From Yamagishiella unicocca (lineage: Eukaryota; Chlorophyta; Chlorophyceae; Chlamydomonadales; Volvocaceae): 64,000 nt of DNA. The notes under the pieces are model-generated. The model saw nothing but the letters and a program-made list of their open reading frames with translations, did not search any database and was not told the origin of the DNA. The stretch is from NCBI GenBank assembly GCA_003116995.1, contig BDSL01000043.1, positions 496,001-560,000 on the forward strand, read 5' to 3'. The translations under genes were made by a program, and so were the position numbers. This document shows positions 22,755 to 33,100 of this stretch, in pieces; position 1 is the first letter of the stretch, and the number at the start of each line of letters is the position of its first letter.

Positions 22755-25700
22755 TTACGCAAAGAAGTCCATCATGTAGTGTTCGGCCTCAACACCGTCA
22801 TCAACGGCGGGGCAGCCTGGTGGTTGTTGCGGTTGGTGTTGCGGTTGTTGTTCAGGTGGGCAGTCGACCAACTGCGGGTGCTCTAGCGGCAGCAGCCCTG
22901 CCGCTGCGGCCCCTGGCTGCTGGTGTGGGTGGTGGTCGTCGTGGCCGGGACTGGAGACAGCGGCAGCGCCCGTCAGCAGCACCCTTCCTGTGGTTGCAGA
23001 CCCAGCTCTCGGACCCGCCCCCGGGGTTGCGACAGCGTGTCCTGCCAGCTGGTGCCCTGGCGCTTGCAAGTGCTGCAGCAGCGGTGGGTGTTGCTGCTGT
23101 GACGGCAAAGGTTCGTGAGGCAGCAGATGCTGCGGGCGCTGCTGGCTTTGCTCCTGCTGCTCTGGCTGCTGGTGCGGTAGGCCGTACTGCTGCGAGAGGG
23201 TTGGGCCCAGGTGCTGGTGGTGGTGGTGTTGCTGCGGGAGCTGGAGCGGCTGCTGCAGGTGCGGGTGCGAGTGCAGGTGAAACTCGGGAAGGCCGTGGCC
23301 GCTTAGCGTGGGCGCCAGTTGCGGCTGGTGAGGCAGAGGCGCCGGCGCCTGCTGGTGCTGATGGAGTGGCTGCTGTTGGTGTTGGTGCTCATGCGGATGT
23401 TGGTGTGGCTGCTGCGGTTGCTGTTGGTGTTGTTGCTGTTGTTGGTGGTTTTGTTGGTGATGATGGTGGTGGTGGTGGTGCGCCAGGGCTGCATGCTGCA
23501 TGTGCAGGGTCCCCCCAGCACCCACAGTTGCCGCTGCGGCGGCCGTGGCGGCGGCAATCGCCTCGGCCGGCGTCATCAGCGGCCCCAGCTGGTGCTGGTG
23601 CTGCCGGTGGTGGTGCGCCGCCGCCGCCGCCACCGCCGCCGCCAGCTGCAGGGTGGAGTTATCCAGCGCTGCCAGCGTGGAGTTGTCCATCGTCGCGCCC
23701 CTCATGCCGCCCCCGCGGCCGCCTGGGTGCTGGTGCGGGTGCTGGTGCGGATGTTGATGCATGTGCGGGTGCGGCAACTCATCTGGCCTGGGTACCCCTG
23801 GCACCAGCGGTGGGGGTGCGGTAGGTACGGCAGCCATGGGCAGGGTCATGGCAAGGGACGAGAGGGCCAGGGGGGCCCTATGCGTCCCAGCCGCCAGGGT
23901 TGACGGCGCAGCGCCCGCGCCGGGGCCCTGATTCCCCAACGAGGAATAAACGGGAAGGGGGACGGCCGGGGGAGGGTTCGAGGGGGGGGGGCGGTCCGGT
24001 CAGCGGTAGTGGTGACGCGGCAAGGGGCTGGGCACAGTAATTGGGTGGGTACTGCTGTGGCGATGGGCTGTGTCCCGGTGATTGCAGTTTGCCCTGGTGG
24101 TCGCCGGCACGAACGCGGCTGCATGTACACCACCATGTGGTTACTGTACGACGACGAGGTTACGGTGCGACGGAGTGTGTTAGGGTTTATGGAGCTGACT
24201 CCCAACCCGTCGCCCTCCCCGGCAACGTCACCCCATTCCTAAACCCTGTCTCAAGTACGGCGCCCACTCACCTCCTCCAGAAGCGCCAACCCGCCGCCGT
24301 CTCCGCGTCTGCGCTCTCCCCCCACCGCGGCCGCGGTCCCATCCGTCCCGCCGCCGCCCGCGCTGCCGCCGCCGCCACCCTGGCAGGCCAAGGCCCCGGC
24401 CCGCGCCGCCAGGGGGACCACCTCCGGCTGCTGCTGATGCCGCCGGTGCTGCCCGCCACCGCCGCCGCCACCGCCGCCACCGCCGCCGCCGCTGAGAGCG
24501 TTCAGCGTTGACGCGGCGCTCATCAGGCATCGCTCCTCCTCCTCTGGGGAAAGCTCCACTGCGCCGCCCTCCGCGCGGCTCGGTTGCGCCATGCCGGCAG
24601 CCGCTGCTGCTGCTGCCGCTGCTGCGTTATCCGCGCCAGCTGCAGTCCAGGGTCGATGCCGGGAGGGCCAGGAGGGCCAAGAAGACCAGGAGGGCCAGGA
24701 CAAGGGTAAGGGCGAGACCAGGGCCCGAGCCAACAGGGGGCCGGGGGGGGGAGTCGTGGGCGCTATGCGACAGCTGCATGCTCAGGACGCCGTACCAAAC
24801 CACGTCACACGGCGGCCCGGTTGGGCCTTATTGCCCACCGCACGTCACTCCCGGCCCAAGGCCCGTGGCCGCATGCGCTGCCCGCACCCGCACGCGGAGG
24901 TGCCTATTTGGACAGCGACAGAACTGGCCAGCGCCCAAGCGGGCATGCTCCCGCAGCCCTCCCGCCCTGCCGCCCCCCAACGCTCCTCGGAAGCAGCCTC
25001 AGGAAGACGACACCCCGCACTCGCATTGGCTTCCCGCATCCGCACTCGCATTGGCTTCCCGCACCCGCACTCGCATTGGCTTCCCGCACCCGCACTCGCG
25101 TTGGCTTCCCGCACCCGCACCCCGGACTGCACGCGCGTGCTCGCGCCGACACCACGCACCTGCTCCTGCCGCCGCCGGCGGCTCGCCAGCCTCGCCCGGG
25201 TTATTGCCCCCCCGGCCCCCCCGGGGCCGTCCCCCTCCGCCTCTGCCTCCGCCTCCGCCCGCGGCCGCGCCGTCGCCTCCGCTGGCAGCTCCCGGCTGCG
25301 GCAGCCGCGGCCCACTGGCCGCCGCCGCCAGCACCTCCTCCTCCGCCTCCGGTGGGAACCTCTTGAAGCGGTGCAGCGCCTGGTAGCGGTCCAGCACGCT
25401 GATGCGCATGTCGGGGTACCTGAGGCCGGTCGGGATGCATTTCAGTTTGCGGTTATGGCTGGGGTGCGGTTATGGATACGGTTGCACGTGGGTTGCTTGA
25501 GGTATTTGGTTGCAATTCGATTGCAGACCGGTTTTGCCTTTGGATTGGCCGGAGCGGACGCATGACGCATCTAGGCAACGCATATACGGGCAGCAGGGCG
25601 GGAGGGCTGCGGGAGCATGCCAGCCACCCAACCGCCCAGCCAAGGACCCAACCGCCCAGCCAAGGACCCAACCGCCCAGCCACCCAACCGCCCAGCCAAG

Positions 25701-27675
25701 GACCCAATCGCCCAGCCACCCAACCGCCCAGCCAAGGACCCAACCACCCAGCCAAGGACCCAACCGCCCAGCCAAGGACCCAACCGCCCAGCCAAGGCCC
25801 CACCTGCAGGGCTGCTTGCGCCTGAGGGCGGTGTTCCAGTGGTTCTGGCCGTCCAGGGGGCAGCGGGAGGGGAGGGAGGACAGGGTGAGGAGGCGGCCGA
25901 GGGGGCAGCGGGCCTCATCAGAGATAAGGCCCAGCAAGGCGAAACCGTGCGACAGGATCGGCGCAGCCGACTTGGGTCCCCCCACGAGACGCTCCAGACA
26001 CATGAAGGTAGGCACAGTCCTAGTAGCTATCTAGCCATCAATTATCTATCTATCTAGCTATCTAGCTGTGAGGCTACCACAGCTGACACACCTTGACGGT
26101 ATTCTCGCTGCGGCCGCCCAGCCTCCGGGCGATGTCGGCCCAACGGTTGCCCAAATCCGAGTGGGCGGACACCAACGACCACTCCTCGCGCTCGTCCCAC
26201 GTCTGGCCGGGTCGAGAGGTTGGGGGAAGGGAGGGGGGAGGGTGCAAACACGGTAATACACACATGGTACACGCGGCGGGGGAAGGGCGGGAGGGGGAGG
26301 GGGGCGGAGGGGGAAGAGCTGCGGCGTAACCCCGCACGACGGAAGGTTGCCATGACGGGGAAATCAACGCGACGGGGGGCTTCGGGTGCGGGCACCGGGT
26401 GAGGTGGTAGTGGCCGCTGAGTGGTTTTAGGTTGGGTGGGGAGCCTGCAGCGCCAACGGGACCCGCAGCAGCAGCAGCAGCGGCGGTTCGGCCGGTGCCG
26501 TACGTCCACAGCGTCCCGGGCTGGGGCGTCGGTCGCACCCTGCACGCCATGTCGTACATCGGCCGCACCCTGCACGCCATGTCGTACATCGGCCGCACCC
26601 TGCACGCCATGTCGTACATCGGCCGCACCCTGCACGCCATGTCGTACGTCCCCTTCGCGGGGGACTGCTCCCTCCGCCCCTCCCTCCCCCCGGGGTGCAC
26701 GGGTTTTCCTCCTTGCCATTGTAATTCCCCACCCCCCATTCACGGGTTCTTTTTTCCGTAACCCCCATTCACGGGGCGCCACCGGTACCTTTTTCGAGAT
26801 GTCTGGCTTGAGGTGGTGCAGCCAGCGCTCGCGGCATTGCTTGGAGGTGCGCCGACCAGAGCCGTCGGCGGCGCCACCGCCACCACCACCGCCCCCCCCT
26901 CCACTGCCTCCGCCTCCTCCACCACCGGGGCTGCCGCCGTCGGCGCCCTGTGGTGGTTGTGGTTGCTGCTGCTGGCCGGCCGCAGCGAATTGCGCGTTTA
27001 GCTCCCTAGATATCCAACACCATTTGCCCTCGCCGTACGCGTACACCAAGTCGGCTGCGGGGGCGGAGCCGGGGACGGAAGGGGTAAGGCCGCGGGGGCC
27101 CGGGGGGGCGGGGATTTTAGGGTTTGACCGTTGACCGTTGCAGGTTGCCTGGTGTATAGGTGAGAGTAGCGCAACATGAAGCAGCACGAGCCGATCGATG
27201 CGGGGCCATCGGCGGCGGGTGCGTGAGCGTGGCGAGCATTCGCAGCAGGAGGAGGAGAAAGAGAAAGACAAACACGTGACGGCATGCACGAGGCATGGTC
27301 AGCTCAAAACCGCCCCCGCCCCCCCTTCCCCGCTACTTACCCAGCGCCCCCGTCCCAGCCCACACCCCCCCCCCTCCCCGCCTACTCACCCAGCGCCCTG
27401 CTCTCCTCCTCCGTCCACACGCGCTTGCACGGGTTGCCGCCGCCGACCGCCCCTCGTCCATCACCCGCCGCCCCCGCCGAGCCCTCATCAGCACCCCGAC
27501 CTCCCGCCTCCTCGCCCGCCGCCGCCGCCGCCACCTGTGCCTCCGCCGCCGCGGCGGCGGCCTGCGCCTGCTGCAGCACCTCCGCCGCCGCCGCCGCCCC
27601 CTCCTGGTGTGCTGCCACCACCAGGTGGGGCTGCTGCTGCGCCGCGTCGAGGGGCAGGGCGGGGTAGTACGACAT
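22755..27675 (-). CDS. R2R3-MYB transcription factor MYB-A (upstream-facing copy of a tandem pair)
   Basis: Predicted nuclear DNA-binding regulator. Exons on the minus strand: 27675-27390, 27054-26789, 26202-26092, 25844-25804, 25419-25160, 24639-24272 and 23927-22755 (stop TAA). Together they encode 834 residues with every phase closing. Repeat R2 spans about residues 84-184 (RVWTEEES, GKWCWIS, SKQCRERWLHHLKPDI). R3 spans about 185-231 (TWDEREEWSL, GNRWADIARRLGGR, NHWNTALRRK), so all six helix tryptophans are present. The KQCRERW signature places it with the KQCRERW-type R2R3 proteins. About 45 residues of Gln/Gly low complexity (roughly 117-162) are inserted inside R2, between the second and third helices. 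The C-terminal exon is His/Gln-rich and ends MMDFFA. A conserved-looking block after R3 reads DMRISVLDRYQALHRFKRF. Its paralogue MYB-B lies immediately upstream on the same strand. Confidence 0.88.
25020..25125. repeat. Tandem repeat, about 24-26 nt, in MYB-A intron
   Basis: Four or five copies built on GCACTCGCATTGGCTTCC and its variants, within the intron between the 25419-25160 and 24639-24272 exons. Confidence 0.85.
25620..25800. repeat. 20-nt tandem repeat in MYB-A intron
   Basis: An array of CCAACCGCCCAGCCAAGGAC, with some units truncated to CCACCCAACCGCCCAG. It lies in the 25420-25803 intron directly after the short NHWN exon, and fills about half of that intron. Confidence 0.92.
26534..26650. 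repeat. 30-nt tandem repeat in MYB-A intron
   Basis: Four copies of a 30-nt unit containing CGCACCCTGCACGCCATG and TCGTACATCGG. They lie in the intron that separates the R2 exon (ends 26789) from the R3 exon (begins 26202). Confidence 0.93.
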
Positions 27676-28042
27676 GGCGGCGAAGGGCGCCGCCACCAAC
27701 GGGCCGGCGTCCTCGCCACCGTCGACAGTCCCCGCCGCCGCCGCCGCCACCGCCGGTGCCTCCGCAACCTCCAGGTCTCCCTGGTGGGCTGGCTGGGTCT
27801 GCTGGGTCTGCTGGGCTGGCTGGGTCTGCTGGGTTTGTTGGGTCTGGAGTGGGAGCGTGTGCGTGACTCCCCGGGAGCTCCGATCCCCTGCGAGTCACGC
27901 GGGTGTGGGGTCAGCGATACACTACGGCACTACCGAATCGATAACTCGCACACCCCTCGGCCCGTTGGCATTACAAGAGGGCGCAGTAAGGGGGTGGGTA
28001 GTTGGGTTTCAAACCCAACTAACCACCCCCGTACTGAAGGGT

Positions 28043-28073
28043 TCAGGGTTTTAGGGTTTAGGGTTTTAGGTTG
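28043..28073 (+). repeat. Short interstitial telomere-like tract
   Basis: The plus strand reads AGGGTTTTAGGGTTTAGGG then TTTTAGG, mixing the TTTTAGGG unit known from Chlamydomonas telomeres with TTTAGGG. There are only about three to four units, so chance or a degenerate relic are both possible. Confidence 0.6.
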
Positions 28074-28204
28074 GGTTTGAAGACCACTCTGTAAGGGAGC
28101 CTCGACGACCGATCCTTGCATGCCACGATGCACGTTCGCCTGCACAACACCCTGCACCCACCCACCCACCCACCCACCCACCCTGCACCCACCCAGCCCT
28201 GCGC

Positions 28205-28640
28205 GCAACCTGCATCCCAGCCGCTCCCTCTCCCTCCACTGACTCCACCATATCCGTACGGTAGCTGCACCCAGCCGCTCCCTCCCCCTCCACTGACTCT
28301 ACCATATCCGTACGGTAGCTGCACCCAGCTGCTCCCTCTCCCTCCACTGACTCTACCATATCCGTACGGTAGCTGCACCCAGCCGCTCCCTCCCCCTCCA
28401 CTGACTCCACCATATCCGTACGGTAGCTGCACCCAGCCGCTCCCTCTCCCTCCACTGACTCCACCATATCCGTACGGTAGCTGCACCCAGCTGCTCCCTC
28501 CCCCTCCACTGACTCCACCATATCCGTACGGTAGCTGCACCCAGCTGCTCCCTCTCCCTCCACTGACTCTACCATATCCGTACGGTAGCTGCACCCAGCC
28601 GCTCCCTCTCCCTCCAACGATTCTACCACATTCGGTAGCT
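28205..28640. repeat. 54-nt tandem repeat between the MYB genes
   Basis: Seven good copies plus one or two decayed copies of a 54-nt unit that contains CCATATCCGTACGGTAGCTG and alternating CCGCTCCCTC and CTGCTCCCTC variants. CCGTACGG is palindromic. Because 54 is divisible by three, every frame stays open and encodes an 18-residue repeat (YPYGSCTQ... on the plus strand). That explains the long apparent proteins on both strands here. Confidence 0.95.
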
Positions 28641-28694
28641 GCACCCAGCTGCTCCCTCTCCCTCCACTCTCCCTCCACTGCTTATACCACATCC

Positions 28695-30088
28695 CTACGG
28701 TAGCCGCCTCCCAGCCGCCACCCCACCCCGCCGCCTACATCCCAACCCACCATCCCCATCCTGCAGCGTGCTCTGCTGGCTCGGTGCATCAGGAACTAAG
28801 GGCTGCCCCTGGTGCTGCTGCTGGTGCTGCTGCTGGTGCTGCTGCTGGTGGGCTGACGGCAGGCGCAGTGGCTGCTCGTGCTGCTGCTGGTGCTGCTGCT
28901 GGTGCTGCCCCTGGTGTTGCTGCTGGTGGGCTGGCGGCAGGCGCAGTGGCTGCTGCTGCTGCTGCTGATGCTGATGCTGGTCACGAGCCTCTAGTTGACG
29001 GTGCTGGTGGTAGAGGTGAAGTTGTTGTTGCTGCTGCTGCTGAAGCGAGAGGAAGAGGTGGATCGCGGCCTGCTGCTGGAAGCCTGCGGAGGGGACTCTG
29101 GTGGTCGGGGCACCTGGCCAGTGCACAGCAGCGGAGTGGGGGCGGCGGGGAGGGGTGGTGTTTGCGGGCAGTGCAGTGCAGGGCAAGGGCATGCATGGCC
29201 GCAACTTGTTCGGGCACCTGCCGGAAGCTGAGAGCAAACAAACACACGTCCTGCGTTGCGGTTCGAACGTAAGCGTTTTCCCCCTTCTTCCTCGCTTACT
29301 TTAGTAATACAGACACGCGGCCTCCACACGCGGCGCCTGTCCCCCGCACACTGAGTGCACTTTCCCGCGCAGCCAGCCAGCAGGGTCACCGGCTCCTGCC
29401 CCCGGGGGGGGGGGCTCAACGCAACCGGCACAGCCGGGTATCGTCGTGACTCCGGGGTCATCGAACCCATCATGGGCACCCACCTGGGCCTTGTGGGGCT
29501 GGCTCCGTTACCACATCCGCAGAAGAACCAGCAGCAGCAGTACCAGCAGTACCAGCAGTACCAGCTGCAGTATCGGCGGGTACAGTCCTCACCGTGCCGC
29601 TGTCGTCTGTGCCGTACGCAGCGCCGCCGGCAGAGGGGCAGTACAGGAATGCGCCGGCGCCGCCACCGCTGACGCCGCCGGTGTAGTGGGGAGGATGCAG
29701 TGGTGGCGCTCCCCCCCCTGGCTGCTGGTGGGTCGTGGTGGGCGACGGCGGGGGCGGCACCCCTGCCTCAGTCGCCGTCCCCGCGCCGTCCCCACCTCCG
29801 CCTCCGCCGCCTCCGCCGCCTGTGCCACTGGCTGCTTCCACCATGACGGCCGGCGTTGGTTCGACTCCTTCTGCCGCTGCTGCTGCTTCTGCTGCCTCCG
29901 CCTCCACTTCCCCAACCGCTCCGGAACCATGCGAAACGCCTTCGGCGAGAGGCGGCCGCAGCGCCTCAGCACCGCCGGGGCCTGCTCCCCTCCTGCCGCC
30001 AGCACTGCCGCCAGCACTGCCGCCAGCCACGCCGGCCGGCCCAGCTCCATCGGCCTGCAGCTCCACACCCGGCCCCTGCCTCACTCCT

Positions 30089-30123
<35 letters not shown>

Positions 30124-33100
30124 CACCTCCTGGCGATGCGGCTCCTCAGCTGCCGGAACTGGCGTCGTGGTGGTTGTGGTGGTTGTGGAGGTTGTGGTGG
30201 TTGCGGTACCAAGGCGGGGCTGCGAGGGAGGAGGGTGTTGTGGAGGGGAGGTCAGCGGCCGCGACGAGGCAGCCGGCGGGGGGTGAAACGTGAAAGGGGT
30301 GCTGTGCATGATAGTTTCCCATCACGGGAGTATCCTCCCACCGGCGGGGGGTGAAGGGAACAGCCCGGCACCGGCCGGTGGGGGTAGGGTACGGCAGGCG
30401 GCCGAGCGGGGGAGGCGGACAACCTAGGGGGCCAGCTGGGGCGGCGGTCAAAGTAGGGAGGCGGAGAACGCGATGGAGGTGATGGTGGCGCTATTGCTAG
30501 GCCCGCTGCTGGGAGACCCGGGCACGGCCCTGTCACACTCCTTACACCTCTCTTGCAAGGCACCCCCCCCCCCCCGCACCCCGCACCTTCGGCTTTCATA
30601 TCCCCAACCCAGTTCTCCAGCATGCATCATAAAACGTCTGTTCTAAACGGTTTTGTCTGGCATCCACGGGTCTTCCTCGAAACCCCCCCCTTGGCACCCC
30701 CCCCCTGGACCATCACCTTCACCGCCCTCGGTTGGTCGGCCGTGGGTTCGCGGATTTTTCTTCTCTAACCTCCCCCCCGCACCTGGGTTGGACAGCTCTG
30801 CGCCGTCTCCCCCTCCTGCCGCCCCCTTCGTCCCGGGCGACCTTCCTCGCCCACCCCCGCCGCCCCCATCAGCCCGCACGGCTCGTCAAGCGCCGCCTGC
30901 TCCTGCTGCTGTTGTTGTTGTTGCTGCTGTTGTTGCTGTTGCGTTTGTAGCCGTTGCTGCTGCTGCTGTAGCTGTTGTAGTTGTTGTTGCTGTTGCATCT
31001 GTTGCAACTGGTGGTGTTGCTGGTGCTGCTGCAGTTGCTGCATGAACAGCAGCTGCTGTGCGGTGCCGGGCGCGGGCGGGCCCGTCAATGCAGCGGCGGC
31101 GGCGGCCGCCGCCTTGTGCATCTCCAGGAAGTAGGCGGCGGAGGTGGACATCACGTAGCTCTGCAGCACAGCCGCCGGGTGCATCGCCGCCGCCGCCGCC
31201 GCCGCTGCGGCCACCGCCATCGAGGACGCCGCCGCCGCCGCTGCCGCCGCCGCCGCCTGTGCCACGCCGGCCGGGCGAGGCACTCGCTGCGGCTCCAGGG
31301 GGGGCGCCACCTCCAGCGCAACACGCTGCCGCTTGGGGCTCCTGCCGCCGCTGCCAGCGTCCGCTGCAACGTCGTCGGCCCCGGCGCCGCCGCCGGTCGC
31401 CCCCGCGTCGGGCCTTTCTGGCGCCGCCGGCGGCGGCGCCGCCATGGGGTTCGCCAGCAGTTGTCCCGGCAGCGCAAAGCCGGGCGGCATCATGCCCATG
31501 CCCATGACTCCCAACGCCCCCACGCCACCCATGCCACCCATGCCGGCCACGAAGTCGTACGGCGAAAGCGTCGGCCGCCTCATGGACGCCGCTGCCGCCG
31601 CCGCTATCATCGCTGCTGCTGGTTCGCCCAGGGCTGCCGCCGCACCGGACAGCGGCGGCGCCGGCGGCGGCGGCGGCGGCGCGGCGGCGGGGCCCGCTTC
31701 ACCGCCCGCTCCGAAACCCGTGAACGCCGCCGCGGGCCCTGGCGGCGGCGCTGGCGCTGGTGCCAGCGGCGGCATGGCCTGTACGACTGGGTGGACCGGC
31801 GGCGGCGGCAGGGCTGGCGGCAGGAGCGGAATATTGGTACCAGCGCTAGGATCCTGGTCTGCGGTGTCGTTGACCCCAGGCATTGCCGATTCACCCCCGC
31901 CGCCGCCGCCGCCGCCGCCGCCAGGTGTGGGCGCTCCACCTGCAGTGCCTGCGGTGACACAAGCCGGCGCGTTCCGTGCTCTAAGCCCCCGTTGCCCCGT
32001 GCGTGTCCCAGAGGAAAGGGGCGGGTAACAGCCACCGCCGCAGCAGCCCGCGTAAACATAGAGGCAGGCCCAGCTAGGCAGGCTGCTCGTAACCTCGCGC
32101 CCCAGCTAGGCAGGCTGCTCGTAACCCCATGCCCCAGCTAGGCAGGCTGCTCGTAACCCCATGCCCCAGCTAGGCAGGCTGCTCGTAACCTCGCGCCCCA
32201 GCTAGGCAGCATCTGGCGACCCAAGGTGTCCCTAGGTGCCATCCTGGTTGCCCCCACACGCTTCCTCAATACACCAAATCTCCAACCAAATCCCCCACCA
32301 CATCCCCCACCACAGCCGCCCAGCGCGTTCTTAGGACGACGTTCGCACAAACGTTTCAACCGAAGGAGCCCCCCTCACAGCCACTACCTCACCCAGGCCA
32401 CATCTGCCCGCAGCTGATCCCTCGGGGGGCCCGCCACCGGCGGCGGCAGCCTCCCCGCCGCTGGCGTCCCCGCCGGCGCCGCCGTCGTCGCCGCCGCTGG
32501 CGTCCCCGCCGGCGCCGCCGCGCCGTGGCTGTAGCCCCAGGCTGAGGATGTACTGCTTGAGCCCTGAGGACCCTTTGGCGCGATCCCCCGGCTGCGGCTG
32601 CAGCTGCTGCTGCTGCTGGGGGTTCTGTGGGGACACCTGCCGCTCGTCACCCTTCTGCCGGATGGTGCTGTTCCAGTGGTTCTGTGGCGCCGTACAGCAT
32701 GTGGGTGTCGTACGCCGTGATCAAGAGGGGTTGTGTGGAGTAACAAAGGGGGCTCTTGTCAAGCGAGAGAGCTCGAGAGGCGTGGGCAGACGCGCTAGGG
32801 GGCTGCGCTGCCCAGCAGCCGCATCCGTGCGCCCCTTCCTGGAGCAGCCGAGTGGCCGGCCCCCCCTCGCGGCCGCAGCCGATTTAGCTTAGCCGCCGAA
32901 GGTCAACTTTACTGGCATCCACGGGTCTCCCTCGAAACCCCCCGCGGCCCCCGCCGCGGCCTACCTTGACCGCCGTCTCTGTGCGGCCGGTCAGCAGCTG
33001 GGCTATCTGGCGCCACCTGGGTTCGGATGTAACGGATGAGGGGGGGGGAGGATATAATGGATGGCGGGGACGGAGGATGTAACGGATTGCGGGGGACTCT

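Larger units (their letters stand above)
27676..28694. other. Spacer between MYB-A and MYB-B with two notable repeats
   Basis: This 1.0-kb spacer must contain the MYB-A promoter and the MYB-B 3' region. It holds a TTTTAGGG-like stretch at 28043-28073, a CACC-rich run at 28150-28185 and a 54-nt tandem array (separate entry). A plus-strand TTACA near 27972 gives TGTAA on the minus strand, a possible poly(A) signal for MYB-B. No gene is recognised. Confidence 0.6.

Noticed and set aside
22755..23939. Separate His/Gln-rich gene
   Set aside because: It begins at an acceptor in the right phase and completes MYB-A; treating it as its own gene would need a TTG start.
26534..26650. Possible CRISPR-like array (30-nt repeats)
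   Set aside because: The units are directly adjacent with no spacers and lie in a nuclear intron; the same holds for the 30-, 32- and 54-nt arrays elsewhere.
27198..28080. Proline-rich and arginine-rich plus-strand proteins
   Set aside because: They are antisense to the alanine/glutamine-rich first exon of MYB-A and its promoter.
28058..28703. Repetitive proteins of about 200 residues on both strands
   Set aside because: Produced by the 54-nt tandem array, whose unit is a multiple of three, so all frames stay open; no start context or neighbours support translation.
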